DNA of 64,000 nt from Paenibacillus taihuensis (GCF_003386535.1 NZ_QTTN01000004.1:171530-235529), one strand, 5' to 3'. Shown: positions 1 through 9,651, counted from the first letter of the stretch. Translations and numbers: made by a program. Notes: generated from the sequence alone by a model not told the origin.

Positions 1-876
1 GTCATTGCAAGGATAATACCAGCCTTTCTTCATCCCGTTTATTTCTCGGTTGCCTTTATAGCAGCAGCAAATTCGGTGATTAAAGATCAGAGCATGAAGG
101 CAGTTGGTAAAGTATTCATGGGTGTTACAGCTGGGCTTGTGCTTGGCATTCCAGTCACCTCTTTTATCGCGGATGTAGTTTCCCTTCGGTCCGCATTGTT
201 GTTCTCGGGAGCCATTAATGCAATCGCAATGATAGGAATTGTAGCCTTTCTTCCTTCGATGCCTGTACAAGGGAGAATGTCCTATTCAGCACAACTTGGC
301 ATACTCAGAAGACCTCAGGTTTGGTTAAGTCTAATCGCTTCTACTTTAGTCATGTCCGGTATATTCTCCGTATACAGCTACTTTGCCGAATACTTGGGTC
401 AAATCACCCATATGTCAGGGAAACAAATCAGTTTGATGTTGATTGTTTATGGTGTTGGCGGCATGATCGGCAATTTAGTAGCCGGATATGTGTTTAGTAA
501 AAACATGATTAGAGCTGCCCTGATCTTTCCCTTTATTTTCGGATTCATTTACATGTTGGTTGAATTTTTCGGCCGATATTCGATTCCCATGGCCGTACTT
601 GTCTTGCTTTGGGGTATTATCACAACGATCGGCCTGAACTTTTCTCAATTATGGATTACATCGATTGCGACCGACGCACCTGAGTTTTCCAATGGTTTAT
701 TTGTCTCCTTCAGCAATTTGGGCATTACGCTTGGCACGTTTGTTGGCGGTTTATTCATCTCCTATATTGGTCTTGAACAGATTGCCTGGAGCGGGATTAT
801 CCTGCTGTCCCTTGGTGTAGTTATGATCGTATGGAGAGTTCGACTCTATGATTCGAAGAAGAGTTTGCCACACTAA
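1..876 (+). CDS. MFS transporter, C-terminal part (5' end outside window)
   Basis: The reading frame is open from base 1, so the protein is cut by the window edge. The GTG at 76 is internal and not a real start. The visible part is about 291 residues and strongly hydrophobic, with about eight membrane segments. The opening residues (about IIPAFLHPVYFSVAF) match the middle of DHA1-type major facilitator drug or nucleoside efflux proteins. These are proton-driven exporters of the cytoplasmic membrane; the substrate cannot be told from sequence. A stem-loop follows the stop at once, so the gene ends its transcription unit. The family call is firm, the role is not. Confidence 0.88.
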   Translation, partial: VIARIIPAFLHPVYFSVAFIAAANSVIKDQSMKAVGKVFMGVTAGLVLGIPVTSFIADVVSLRSALLFSGAINAIAMIGIVAFLPSMPVQGRMSYSAQLGILRRPQVWLSLIASTLVMSGIFSVYSYFAEYLGQITHMSGKQISLMLIVYGVGGMIGNLVAGYVFSKNMIRAALIFPFIFGFIYMLVEFFGRYSIPMAVLVLLWGIITTIGLNFSQLWITSIATDAPEFSNGLFVSFSNLGITLGTFVGGLFISYIGLEQIAWSGIILLSLGVVMIVWRVRLYDSKKSLPH

Positions 877-907
877 TTCGAATTTTGTGCATGGCCAATA
901 GATCACA

Positions 908-944
908 AATAGCCCGGGGTTACCTCACCCAGGGCTATTTGTCG
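908..944 (+). terminator. Terminator after MFS gene
   Basis: GC-rich stem AATAGCCC...GGGCTATT with a short loop and a short T stretch, 31 bases after the transporter stop. The T run is modest, so it is a moderate call. Confidence 0.6.
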
Positions 945-997
945 TTTCGCGAAGTTTCGCTGAGGTCATTACCTCAATAGGATTGATCTATTGTAGA

Positions 998-2038
998 TTA
1001 CTCGGATACTGGCGCAGGATGTGCCTTCAGGTAAGCGACGGCGTTATCCACGGCTTCCTTTGCTTGCGCTTGTGTAATTTCGGCTTTTGGCTCGAAGCTG
1101 CCATCAGCGTTTAATTTCACGATGCCGTATTTAAGTGCGCGTTGAATGGCGCCTGAGTTAAGAATATCGATTTGGTCCGCGTCTTTAATGTCAGCCGGGA
1201 TGACGTTGATCATCGGCAGCTTGCCTGCCTTCTCTACGGCTTGAACGAGCAACGTCGTAAACGTCTCACGAGTCAATGTCGCGTTAGGGTCTGCTTCCTG
1301 ATCCAGGGACGGCGTCACGCCTGTGGCATCTGTGATCAATTGAATGCCCTGTGAGAAAGAGAATTTGCCATTCTCGTCAGTCGGTGCGGCATGTGCCTTC
1401 AAATACTCGAGCGCATTATAGATTTCTTCAGCTGCTTCCGAACGGGAGATGATCATTTTTGGATTCACTTTGCCATCCTCCCCCAGTTTAATGACGCCGT
1501 AATTCAATGCACGTACGATCGAACCGGAGTATTCCACGTTGATTTGGTCTTGATCAGCGATTTCAACGGCAACCGGCTTGATCATGGGCAGTTTACCTGT
1601 CACTTCGATCGCATGGATTAACTCATGCGTAAACTCTTCCCGAGTCAAGAACTGATCCGGATTCAGAGCTTTCGGAAGTTCGAGTCCGTTGACCGACGCG
1701 ATAATTAGCGCGTTCGCGTACCAAGCATCATCCTGCGCGTTCGGGAAGTAATCCGATGCTTTAGGCTCTTTGAAGAATCGAACCAAATCCAGGTTGAGAT
1801 TCAACGCGTTCACAATCAATTGTACGCCTTGTGCTTCTGTCAAGATGGAACGCGGTGCGAAGTGATTGGTCGAAACTCCTTGGAGTAAGCCCCGTTGCTG
1901 CAAAGAAATGATTTTATCTTTTGCTGTATTATTCTCTAAATCCGTAAAACCTGGAGTTGCCGCAAAGGTCTGCCCCGCAAAAGTTAACATCATTGCCGCC
2001 GTTGCTGTCATCGTCATCATCTTGAAAGTCTTTTTCAT
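998..2038 (-). CDS. S-layer homology (SLH) domain protein with internal duplication
   Basis: 346-residue secreted protein. An N-terminal signal peptide (KK, hydrophobic run, AQTFAA-like cleavage region near residue 27) is followed by SLH-type repeats. Repeats one and two cover roughly residues 30-140. Two later units are clear copies of each other (GKLPMI...IADQDQI...YGVIKLGEDG...YLKAHAAP and GKLPMI...IKDADQI...YGIVKLNADG...YLKAHPAP). SLH domains bind pyruvylated cell-wall polymer and hold proteins at the surface. No catalytic domain is present, so it may be structural. ATG at 2038 is chosen because GAGGTG lies 6-7 bases upstream; the GTG at 2047 sits inside that ribosome site. Confidence 0.88.
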   Translation of the reverse strand: MKKTFKMMTMTATAAMMLTFAGQTFAATPGFTDLENNTAKDKIISLQQRGLLQGVSTNHFAPRSILTEAQGVQLIVNALNLNLDLVRFFKEPKASDYFPNAQDDAWYANALIIASVNGLELPKALNPDQFLTREEFTHELIHAIEVTGKLPMIKPVAVEIADQDQINVEYSGSIVRALNYGVIKLGEDGKVNPKMIISRSEAAEEIYNALEYLKAHAAPTDENGKFSFSQGIQLITDATGVTPSLDQEADPNATLTRETFTTLLVQAVEKAGKLPMINVIPADIKDADQIDILNSGAIQRALKYGIVKLNADGSFEPKAEITQAQAKEAVDNAVAYLKAHPAPVSE

Positions 2039-2096
2039 TATGTACACCTCTTATAGTCGATTTTGTCCGTACAATTAGGGTAGACGAGCATTGGCT

Positions 2097-2197
2097 AAAA
2101 AAGGTTACAGCAAGACGTGGTTTTGACAAGAACTTGATCCCATAAATACAAAAAGCCGCGATACTCGCGGCCTTTATTGAGATATTGTTTTTGTCAC
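2097..2197. repeat. Dispersed hairpin repeat, copy A
   Basis: Contains TGACAAGAACTTGATCCC, then a GCCGCG/CGCGGC terminator stem, then GAGATATTGTTTTTGTCA. The same order of parts recurs at 20572-20670. The left arm of the long hairpin is decayed here compared with the 20.6 kb copy. It sits directly after the lipoprotein gene on the minus strand. Confidence 0.7.
2150..2176 (-). terminator. Terminator of the two-component/lipoprotein operon
   Basis: Minus-strand stem GGCCGCG-AGTAT-CGCGGC followed by TTTTTG. It lies about 30 bases after the lipoprotein stop and belongs to repeat copy A. Confidence 0.85.
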
Positions 2198-2207
2198 CCG
2201 ACATGAA

Positions 2208-2759
2208 TTATTTTAAAGTGATCGTCTTCGTCCAAGTAAGTTCTTTGCCCGCATCATTAACAAAAGTGAATGTTACATCGCCCTTCTGATCCTTCAATTC
2301 GTCCGGATAGAAGAAGCCCATAAACTGTCCGTCCCCGCTGATGTAGAATCCGTCGTCTCCGTTGCCACCGTGCTTAATCGCTTCTTGAGTGGTATTGACG
2401 ATACGGGTATTACCGGATTTCCATTCCATCTTGGACAGCGTGTAGCCTTCTGGGCGCTTGTTGACCACAAAATCAAAGCTGTTACCTTCGATTGGTTTCT
2501 CGGTTTGATCAATGATAATTAGAATGTCTTCATTAGCATTGTCACCGGCTGCGTTAGACGCTGCGTTATTGTCAGGCGTTGTGGATTCCTCCGCATTTCC
2601 GGCATTGCTGCTAGACGAATTAGATGCCGGGGCTTCTGTCACTGTGCCTGTATTTACTGTATTTGTATTCCCTGTTTCCGATTTATTTCCACATGCGCTT
2701 ATTACAACCAGAATGGCTAACGATGCGACCAGTAAGCTGAAAGATTTTTTATTCATCAT
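2208..2759 (-). CDS. Lipoprotein of unknown function, downstream of a two-component system
   Basis: 183 residues. The N-terminus MMNKKSFSLLVASLAILVVISACG is a lipoprotein signal with a VISAC lipobox; the Cys would be lipidated and the protein held outside the membrane. A Ser/Asn/Thr/Ala-rich linker follows to about residue 80, then a compact domain that looks beta-rich and shows no motif I recognise. The start at 2759 has AAGGAG 6 bases upstream, and both lie inside the last codons of the histidine kinase gene, so translation is probably coupled. Being last in the kinase operon, it may be an output or an envelope-stress accessory. That role is inference. Confidence 0.8.
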   Translation of the reverse strand: MMNKKSFSLLVASLAILVVISACGNKSETGNTNTVNTGTVTEAPASNSSSSNAGNAEESTTPDNNAASNAAGDNANEDILIIIDQTEKPIEGNSFDFVVNKRPEGYTLSKMEWKSGNTRIVNTTQEAIKHGGNGDDGFYISGDGQFMGFFYPDELKDQKGDVTFTFVNDAGKELTWTKTITLK

Positions 2760-4512
2760 CAATTTCTCCTTTGTCTTCTTGTAGTAGGAATGAAAAAGCG
2801 ACTCCGTTCCCGGTATTAACAACCCCGTAAATACTACCGTGCAGCTCCAAAATATGTTTGACTATAGCCAGCCCTAGGCCGGTTCCGCCGGATTTGCGGT
2901 CGCGCGAACGCTCTGCCCTGTAGAACTGATCCCAAATCCGGCTCAGATCTTCTTCCGCAATTGAAGGACCGGTATTCTCCACGATGGTTTTAATGGTTGC
3001 GCCTTCTGCCATTTCCATTTCTATAACGATTGTACTATCAGGCACGGCGTACCGAATCGCATTGCTGAGCAGATTGAGCAAGACTTGTTCGAGCCGTTTA
3101 CGATCCGCATTAACGTACAGCTCCTCTTCTCTGTCCTGTCGAAGTCTTAGCAACAGATGTTTTATCTCCAGCTGCTGCGTGAAGGAGCCCGTGACTTCTC
3201 TCATGAGCTCGGTTAAGGAAAACCGTTCTATCTTCAGCTGGATGGCCTTCACTTCGAATTTGGAAAGCTCCAGCATATCCATAATAAGTGCGTTCATCCG
3301 GTCAGTCTCGTTAACGATCAAGGCGAGGTAACGTTCTTTTTTGTCATCCGCTACCCCATCTTGCAGCCCCTCCGCAAACCCTTTTACAATGCCAAGCGGT
3401 GTTTTCAGCTCGTGAGATATGTTCGCTACCAGTTCTTTGCGTAGTTGCTCGGATCTCTGTTTTTCTCTCATGTCTTCCTGCAGCTGTTCGTTAGCAAGCC
3501 TAAGCTCATGAAGTGCCAAATCCAGGTTTTGGGATAAGGTGTTCATATTCTTCGATAACTCTCCGAATTCGTCCTTGGAACGAATCTCCGGATGATCGGT
3601 GAAATCAAGCATGGCGAGCCGTGCGGCCGAGCGATTAAGAGTCAACAGTGGGCGCGAGACTATTCTCGAATAGATCAGCGACAACGCAAGAACAAGTGCA
3701 AGGATAACCGGCGCCAAGTAAATGACGTACTTTTTCAAAATATTAACGGCTTCTCCTACCGGCTGAAGTGAAGCCATGACGAACATATAATGTTCATCTT
3801 GTTCTGTATCGGTAAGGAATTTTACGAGTACGGCATACTCGACTCCGCTCCATGGATCCTTCCATTCGCTCGATACCGTCTCTCCCGCATGCAGTCGGGG
3901 CAAGTATTTCTCCACCGATGCAGTCCAATCCTGTAAGGCTTCGTCGACAAGCGCATCCTGGTATAGAGGATTGAACGACCGCTGCTCCGGCAACAAAAAC
4001 TCCAATACCTTTCCTTTAATCCGTACTAAACCTTGATCAAGTGGTGCGGAGTTATCGGGCCAGAAGGCAATTGGGTGAAGCACCGTATCCTTCTCGTCCA
4101 TGAAAATCCCATCCACAACCATATTGTCGTCAAGCGATACGCCTCGCGGAATGGTATTGATTGTTGCACCCGCTGTTGGGATCGGAACGGTAATGATCTT
4201 TGCACCTGACTGAAGTTTTACATAATACGGATTTAAGTTGGCTTTGTTAAAGCTTTTATTCAGCACGACGGAGCTAGTATCATTCTGATTCATGAACTTC
4301 CCGAGCAGATTAGAAAGCTCCCTTTCATTTCCCTTTACCTCGTTATACTGATCGTTTACGCGATTGATAGACGATTCCAGCTGATGAATCCGGGACATCC
4401 GGTAAAACCGTTCAAAGAATAACCCTTCTGCCAGCATGACTAGGGTAAAGATAAACAAAATGAAGGCAGACGTGATGACGAACAACTTGAGGACTACGCC
4501 ATGTCTTCTCAT
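2749..4512 (-). CDS. Membrane sensor histidine kinase (HAMP, HisKA, HATPase_c)
   Basis: 587 residues. Membrane segment one lies near residues 10-30, a large extracytoplasmic sensor region runs to about 265, and membrane segment two near 268-288 is followed by HAMP and a coiled coil. The HisKA box is NISHELKTPLG (His is the phosphoacceptor). The ATPase domain has the N box (LLNLLSNAIRYA), a G1-like ENTGPSI and GGTGLGLAI. It would autophosphorylate and pass phosphate to the regulator encoded just upstream (2-base gap). The extracellular domain is not one I recognise, so the signal is unknown. It overlaps the following lipoprotein gene by about 11 bases. Confidence 0.95.
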   Translation of the reverse strand: MRRHGVVLKLFVITSAFILFIFTLVMLAEGLFFERFYRMSRIHQLESSINRVNDQYNEVKGNERELSNLLGKFMNQNDTSSVVLNKSFNKANLNPYYVKLQSGAKIITVPIPTAGATINTIPRGVSLDDNMVVDGIFMDEKDTVLHPIAFWPDNSAPLDQGLVRIKGKVLEFLLPEQRSFNPLYQDALVDEALQDWTASVEKYLPRLHAGETVSSEWKDPWSGVEYAVLVKFLTDTEQDEHYMFVMASLQPVGEAVNILKKYVIYLAPVILALVLALSLIYSRIVSRPLLTLNRSAARLAMLDFTDHPEIRSKDEFGELSKNMNTLSQNLDLALHELRLANEQLQEDMREKQRSEQLRKELVANISHELKTPLGIVKGFAEGLQDGVADDKKERYLALIVNETDRMNALIMDMLELSKFEVKAIQLKIERFSLTELMREVTGSFTQQLEIKHLLLRLRQDREEELYVNADRKRLEQVLLNLLSNAIRYAVPDSTIVIEMEMAEGATIKTIVENTGPSIAEEDLSRIWDQFYRAERSRDRKSGGTGLGLAIVKHILELHGSIYGVVNTGNGVAFSFLLQEDKGEIDDE

Positions 4513-4514
4513 GC

Positions 4515-5189
4515 TTATGACTCAAACCTGTAACCGGATCGGATAACGGTCGCAATCAGCTTGCCGGAATCCCCAAGCTTGGCTCTTAATTTCTTGACAT
4601 GCGTGTCCACGGTTCGCAAATCTCCAAGATACTCGTATCCCCATACCGCATTCAGAATAAATTCGCGTGACAGAACTTTGCCTTCATGCTTGATCAGGAA
4701 CAACAGCAGATCGTATTCCTTGGGCGACAGGTTAATGAGTTGCCCTGCCACCGTAACCGTATGAGCATCCCGATTTACCGATAATTCACCGTACTCCAGA
4801 AGCTCCGCTTCCCGCCCTACCGTTCGTTCTGTTCGCTTCATTAAAGCGTTTGCTCGGGCAACCAGCACCCTCGGGCTTAGCGGCTTCGTTACGTATTCGT
4901 CAGCTCCCAGTTCAAAGCCCATCAATTGATCTTCGTCCTCTGCCCTTGCCGTAATCATAATAATAGGTATGTCCGATTTCTCGCGGATCCGTCTGCATAC
5001 GGGCCAGCCGTCCATCTCCGGCATCATAATGTCTAAGACAACCAAGTCGACAGAGATTTGCTCGAACAACTCTAGCGCAACCTTTCCGTTCTCTGCTTCA
5101 TGGACATCCCATTGCTCTTTTCTAAAATAATCCGTTATAAATTCCCGCATGAGAATATCGTCTTCCACTAATAAAATGCTTCGCTTCAT
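4515..5189 (-). CDS. OmpR/PhoB-family response regulator
   Basis: 224 residues. Receiver domain 1-120 has acidic pocket EDD, phosphoacceptor Asp53 (VVLDIMMPEMDG) and Lys in VTKPLSPR. The C-terminal winged helix has the usual RTVDTHVKKLRAKLG recognition region. It is the transcriptional partner of the kinase that follows. ATG 5189 is chosen because AGGCGGG is placed upstream; a GTG at 5228 would add an atypical leader. It is the first gene of the operon regulator-kinase-lipoprotein. Confidence 0.95.
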   Translation of the reverse strand: MKRSILLVEDDILMREFITDYFRKEQWDVHEAENGKVALELFEQISVDLVVLDIMMPEMDGWPVCRRIREKSDIPIIMITARAEDEDQLMGFELGADEYVTKPLSPRVLVARANALMKRTERTVGREAELLEYGELSVNRDAHTVTVAGQLINLSPKEYDLLLFLIKHEGKVLSREFILNAVWGYEYLGDLRTVDTHVKKLRAKLGDSGKLIATVIRSGYRFES

Positions 5190-5382
5190 TTGAATCCCGC
5201 CTCTTTCTGGCAAAGGTTCCTTTGACACTTGCGGAACCGCAATGGTATATCACAGGTTTACCCGAAATTCGGCATTCTTATCATTCATTCGCACCTCCAT
5301 TTGCTCTACAAGTTGAAGTATAGGTGGTTCGTGTGTCCAATGTGTGTATTCGATATGGATTCTTGGAGAAACCTGCACATAG

Positions 5383-5409
5383 AAAAAAGCCGCGAATATG
5401 GCGGCTTTT
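5383..5409 (-). terminator. Terminator overlapping the stop of the ABC-class ATPase gene
   Basis: GCCGC-CATATTC-GCGGC stem then TTTTTT on the minus strand. The TAA of the upstream gene lies in the left flank of the stem. Confidence 0.88.
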
Positions 5410-7129
5410 ACTCATACACCGGAGAACTCATCCTGGAGAAAGAAAACAAAACGTCGTGCAATGTGGGTAATTCCAGGTCATGAGGAATGTCGAAGCTGTT
5501 GGAATATATGGCATCAAGCCCTTGTTCGGAGAGAAAGGCGAATACTTCTTGAACGGAACGGTATAGATTAAATTTCGGCTCCCTCGTCCGGTTGGCCAAA
5601 TATCGGATAATATATGCAATTGTCGCTAATTGCTGTTGTGAAATGATCGTATCCAAGCGAGAAACATCCACCGTATCTGTGCCCAGATGAATCGTATTAG
5701 TGCCGACATTCACATATTCAAAGATCCGATTACTCTCCGCATCTCTTTTGAAGGTGGAAAGAGAGTCTGTTTTCACCCATCTCTCCAGCTTCCACTGTAC
5801 CTCATGCTCATCTTCTCTTTCGTAGAATTCATATGAATGTTGTCTGAACGGCTTTAACTCGCTATTAAAGTTATGCAGGGTATAGTTTTTCATCATGTAT
5901 ACATGATCAGCCAAATCCAGATATTCACTGGTTCCGCCGATAATAAGAATGGTCGAAACCCCCGCTTTGTTATACAAATGACGGACGCGATCCGTAAAAG
6001 GGACGATGGGATCATCTTGAATAATTTGCTTCATGCGGGAATCGCGTATCATAAAGTTGGTTGCTGTTCGGTCTTCATCAATCAGCAATGCTCTGCATCC
6101 GAAGGATACGGCCTCGACAATATTGGCCGCTTGCGAGGTGCTTCCGCTGGCATGATTGGAATGAAAAGCCTTGGTATTGGAATGCGGAATATCCCGTATA
6201 AAAGGCGTAATGTCCAGGGAAGTTACGCTCCGACCATCCTCTGCAATGATTTTGCAGCTTCTCTCTTCGGTTATGCAGTATTCGCGCCCATCCCCCAGAA
6301 CATGATTGTAAATGCCCGATAGCATACTGTCTAAAAGAGTGCTTTTCCCCGAGTAGCCTCCTCCAGTTATAACGGTAACGCCTTCGGCAACCCCCATTCC
6401 TTTAATAACAAAGCCGTCCGATAATGTAAATTCGATTTCATCTTCAGTCGGGGAAATAAAGGGAACGGCCTTGCCTAGCGGTTTGTCTCCTTTCCCCCGT
6501 GGGAGAACACTGTTGTTGGCTATAAAACATACCAGCTTCCGTTCCTGCAATAAACCCCTGATCTCCATCTGTCTTCGATACACGGTGTTAAATTGAACGC
6601 AGGCATCATTGTCGAAGAAGTCAACAAAGTCTTTGATCGCCTTTCCTAATTCCTTCCTCACGATCTTGACGGACAATTTGCCTGCAACAACATTCCGTTT
6701 CTCCATCATGTGCACAGGGAAACGGATGACCAACGCAAGATTCAGCATGTCATCTTTAAAAAAACAGCTGTTGCGGACAATGACTTTTTGGTTAGGTTCA
6801 TGAACGTATATTTTGCCCGTGAATTTCTCTTTCCCCGTCTTATGTTCTTGTGCCAAATCTATCTTTTCGATAAGAGAAACAAAAGCCCGCAAACAAAAGT
6901 CGGCCGTTGATGCATCTAAAGTTCTGTCGCGGCGTTCAAGGCTTAACAGCTGGGCGGGAATCTGAAGCGTAAACTTTACAAATTCAGGTTTTGATTTATG
7001 CGTTTCATTGCAAACTATCGTGACTCCATTGTATGAATAAACGTTATCGTTTTTATATAAGGCTCTTAATGAAGTCACATCGGAGAGATCACATGAGCCT
7101 AATAATTTGATGAGTCTGTTTATAGCCAT
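5408..7129 (-). CDS. ABC-class P-loop ATPase (predicted ATPase, COG3044 type)
   Basis: 573 residues, the normal length for this family of stand-alone ATPases. It has an N-terminal family-specific domain and a Walker A variant GGGYSGKST near residue 260. A Walker B-like ALLIDEDRTA lies near 350, where ABC proteins would have the ABC subfamily-type arrangement, and a long C-terminal domain follows. There is no membrane segment. Members are widespread in Firmicutes, but their function is not settled; soluble nucleic-acid or translation-related roles have been suggested only from domain logic. AGGAGG lies 3 bases before the ATG, shorter than usual. Single-gene unit with its own terminator. Confidence 0.85.
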   Translation of the reverse strand: MAINRLIKLLGSCDLSDVTSLRALYKNDNVYSYNGVTIVCNETHKSKPEFVKFTLQIPAQLLSLERRDRTLDASTADFCLRAFVSLIEKIDLAQEHKTGKEKFTGKIYVHEPNQKVIVRNSCFFKDDMLNLALVIRFPVHMMEKRNVVAGKLSVKIVRKELGKAIKDFVDFFDNDACVQFNTVYRRQMEIRGLLQERKLVCFIANNSVLPRGKGDKPLGKAVPFISPTEDEIEFTLSDGFVIKGMGVAEGVTVITGGGYSGKSTLLDSMLSGIYNHVLGDGREYCITEERSCKIIAEDGRSVTSLDITPFIRDIPHSNTKAFHSNHASGSTSQAANIVEAVSFGCRALLIDEDRTATNFMIRDSRMKQIIQDDPIVPFTDRVRHLYNKAGVSTILIIGGTSEYLDLADHVYMMKNYTLHNFNSELKPFRQHSYEFYEREDEHEVQWKLERWVKTDSLSTFKRDAESNRIFEYVNVGTNTIHLGTDTVDVSRLDTIISQQQLATIAYIIRYLANRTREPKFNLYRSVQEVFAFLSEQGLDAIYSNSFDIPHDLELPTLHDVLFSFSRMSSPVYE

Positions 7130-7263
7130 TCGCCTCCTGTTGTTTATGGCTATAATTGTGACATCTCCCCCATTTCATTACAAAGTAACTTTTATATTTA
7201 ACTGTTTTTTATCAGCATGTTCCTGGAGAAACCGTTTAGAAATAAAAAAAAGACCGCTTAATA

Positions 7264-7290
7264 CAAAAAGCCGCGATTTTCGCGGCCTTT
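7264..7290 (-). terminator. Second (backup) terminator
   Basis: GGCCGCG-AAAAT-CGCGGC stem with TTTTTG on the minus strand. It is closely related in sequence to the terminators at 2150, 20622 and 24712. Confidence 0.75.
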
Positions 7291-7369
7291 GCCCCCTGCT
7301 TACTCATTATTCTATCAGCTTAGCGTACTGAGCCAGATTCTCCTGATGAGTTATTACGCTAACAAGTTA

Positions 7370-7399
7370 AAGAGCCATCCTTTGCGGATGGCCCCTTTT
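7370..7399 (-). terminator. Terminator after epimerase gene
   Basis: GCCATCC-GCAAA-GGATGGC stem with CTCTTT on the minus strand and CCCCTTTT on the plus strand, 40 bases after the epimerase stop. Confidence 0.75.
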
Positions 7400-7439
7400 C
7401 CGATCTGATATTCCCTTTCACATCTCGCTTCATGATTAG

Positions 7440-8456
7440 CTATTCTGATATGGATGCTGCAGCCAATTGCAATGCATGAATCACTTTATCGCACCACTGA
7501 TCAAATTCTATATCTTCTTTCTGATGCTCGGGATGGCTTAGTATGTAATCCACCGTTTGCTTAATCCCTTGATCAAAGCGAGTTGTTGCTACAAATCCCG
7601 GAACGAGTCTTTTCACCTTAGAATTATCGAAGACAACGGAATTCGCCTTATCTCCAATCAGCCCGCCTCGATAATCCTGCTTGCTGCAAGCAGCCAGAAA
7701 CTCAGATGAAACATGGACGGCTTGAAGCTTTACCCCAAGAGCATCGGCTATCGCCTCGTAAACTTGATTCCAAGTGACGGTTTCATCGGAAGTAATGTGC
7801 ACCGATTCCCCGATTGCATGAATATTGCCCATTAAACCGATGAAGCCCTTCGCAAAATCGCGATTGTGCGTCATCGTCCAAAGCGAAGTTCCGTCTCCAT
7901 GGATAATCACAGGTTTGTTTTCCAACATACGTTTTGCTACCTGCCAGCTTCCATTTGCGCCATGTACGCCAAGTGGTATGGAGCGCTCATCATAGGTGTG
8001 ACTAGGTCTTACAATTGTGATTGGGAAGCCATTTTCACGGTATTTCTTCATCAAATATTCTTCGCAGGCGATCTTGTTTCTTGAATATTCCCAATATGGA
8101 TTAGAAAGCGGCGTGCTTTCTGTAATGCGATAATCCGATAGAGGTTTTTGGTAAGCAGAAGCGGAACTAATGAAAATAAACTGCTTCGTTTTACCATGGA
8201 ACAACCGGAAGTCTCTTTCCAATTGCGCGGGATGAAAAGCGATAAAATCCGCTACGACATCAAAGTTCAAGTGACGGATAAGCTGCGATACTTGTTCCTC
8301 ATCGTTAATATCTGCTTGAAGGATTTTTACGTTATCAGGGAGGCTCTCATTTCGATTGCCTCTATTAAGGAGATAGATGTCACACCCATCTTCTGATAAC
8401 TGTTTGGTGATTGCCGAACTAATCGTTCCCGTACCTCCGATAAACAAAGCCTTCAT
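7440..8456 (-). CDS. NAD-dependent epimerase/dehydratase (extended SDR)
   Basis: 338 residues. An N-terminal Rossmann motif GGTGTIS is followed by an acidic end of beta-2. Later motifs include ISSASAYQ, a Tyr-x3-Lys-like pair (YSRNKIACEE) and the VRPSHTYD region, typical of extended short-chain dehydrogenases acting on nucleotide sugars. Substrate unknown. ATG 8456 has AGGAGG 9-10 bases upstream. That site lies in the 3' end of the aldo/keto reductase gene, whose stop (8474) precedes this start by 17 bases, so the two are one operon. The pairing of an aldo/keto reductase with an epimerase suggests sugar metabolism (inference). Confidence 0.88.
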   Translation of the reverse strand: MKALFIGGTGTISSAITKQLSEDGCDIYLLNRGNRNESLPDNVKILQADINDEEQVSQLIRHLNFDVVADFIAFHPAQLERDFRLFHGKTKQFIFISSASAYQKPLSDYRITESTPLSNPYWEYSRNKIACEEYLMKKYRENGFPITIVRPSHTYDERSIPLGVHGANGSWQVAKRMLENKPVIIHGDGTSLWTMTHNRDFAKGFIGLMGNIHAIGESVHITSDETVTWNQVYEAIADALGVKLQAVHVSSEFLAACSKQDYRGGLIGDKANSVVFDNSKVKRLVPGFVATTRFDQGIKQTVDYILSHPEHQKEDIEFDQWCDKVIHALQLAAASISE

Positions 8457-8473
8457 ATCACATCTACCTCCTG

Positions 8474-9442
8474 CTAGTTGTAAAAATTGCGAATCCAACG
8501 GTTTGCTTTCAGCTTCTCGATGTACTCCTTCGATAGTCCATGTCCATCCCCTACCAAGCAGTTGCGCTCTACATTGACAACGGATCTCATGCCTGGAATG
8601 ACACTAGAAACAGCAGGATGACTCAAAACATAGCGCAATGCAGTTTCAGCGATTTGCTCAACTGGAATTTGAAGATTAGCAGCAATCTCATTCACTCGCT
8701 CATATACTTCCTGTTTACGATCCCCATGGAAATAATGATTTCGGAAATCTCCTTCTTCGAAAGTTGTTTCCGGTGTAATTCTGCCCGTTAAACCGCCTTC
8801 ATCTAGCGGCACTCGGACAATGACGCCGACATTATTCTGTATGCACGCAGTGAACAAGCGGTCTTCCGGGCTTTGATCGAAAATATTGTAAATGACCTGC
8901 ACCGTATCCACCACACCGGTTTCAATTAGCTTGATCGCATTCTCTGGTTGATGATCGTTAATGGATATGCCGAAGAAACGGATTTTTCCTTGTTCCTTTA
9001 GTTTCTGAACCGCCTCCAGCCAATCCCCTTGATTTACCCATTCGTCCGACCAAACGTGGAGCTGCTGGACATCGATTGTTTCCAAACCGAGGTTTTTCAA
9101 ACTCTGTTCCGTACATGCAATAACATGTTCCGCTGGAAAGGTTTGTTCCACAGGGACTCCAGCTTGAGCAGGCCATTGACCGTTTTTTGGCGGAATTTTG
9201 GTTGCCGCATAGATATTCTCTGAACGCTGCCTGATGACTTGTCCCACAAGAGATTCACTATGTCCATTGCCGTAACCAAGTGCCGTATCGATAAAATTCA
9301 ATCCCAGATCAATTGCCCGATTTAGAGCGATGATAGACTCGTCGTCATTCGCCCCAATCCAGCTGGATTTGCCGATTCCCCATGCTCCGTAGCCTATTTC
9401 AGATACTTGCAGGCCTGTTTTGCCGAGTGTTCTATAATTCAT
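8474..9442 (-). CDS. Aldo/keto reductase
   Basis: 322 residues, the usual size for the NADPH-dependent aldo/keto reductase TIM barrel. It carries the N-terminal [16 protein letters not shown] signature, the catalytic Asp/Tyr region [14 protein letters not shown], a Lys in AATKIPP, and the C-terminal cofactor loop ([14 protein letters not shown]). It would reduce aldehydes or ketones of sugars or small metabolites. Start at 9442 follows GAGGAGG with 8-base spacing. First gene of a two-gene operon with the epimerase. Confidence 0.93.
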   Translation of the reverse strand: MNYRTLGKTGLQVSEIGYGAWGIGKSSWIGANDDESIIALNRAIDLGLNFIDTALGYGNGHSESLVGQVIRQRSENIYAATKIPPKNGQWPAQAGVPVEQTFPAEHVIACTEQSLKNLGLETIDVQQLHVWSDEWVNQGDWLEAVQKLKEQGKIRFFGISINDHQPENAIKLIETGVVDTVQVIYNIFDQSPEDRLFTACIQNNVGVIVRVPLDEGGLTGRITPETTFEEGDFRNHYFHGDRKQEVYERVNEIAANLQIPVEQIAETALRYVLSHPAVSSVIPGMRSVVNVERNCLVGDGHGLSKEYIEKLKANRWIRNFYN

Positions 9443-9600
9443 GCAAAGCTCCTCCTCATAGATCAAATCAATTCATCAGTTTCTCATGAGCATTATAGCA
9501 AAGAACATAGGGATGCTTAAGTACGGAAATAGTGTTTAGTTGGTTACCTTAAAGTAACTAGAGACGCGTTGGCAATGACATGTTATGTATGACAAGAAAT

Positions 9601-9628
9601 CAAAAAGACGCTCAAATAGAGCGCCATT
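9601..9628 (-). terminator. Terminator after permease remnant
   Basis: Minus-strand GGCGCTC/GAGCGTC stem with TTTTTG, about 25 bases after the permease stop; one mismatch in the stem. Confidence 0.6.
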
Positions 9629-9651
9629 AAGATAATCGTATACACGCACGC

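Larger units (their letters stand above)
7130..7439. other. Intergenic stretch, 310 bases
   Basis: Holds two successive minus-strand terminators for the epimerase/aldo-keto reductase operon and, near 7130-7200, the leader of the ATPase gene. I see no gene or other structure. Confidence 0.6.

Noticed and set aside
1929..2204. Minus-strand frame similar to another at 20526-20726
   Set aside because: The likeness is real but comes from the non-coding dispersed repeat, not from a protein; I used it as support for the repeat.
9540..9600. Possible further copy of the TGACAAGAA repeat
   Set aside because: Only about 10 bases agree and no stem is present.
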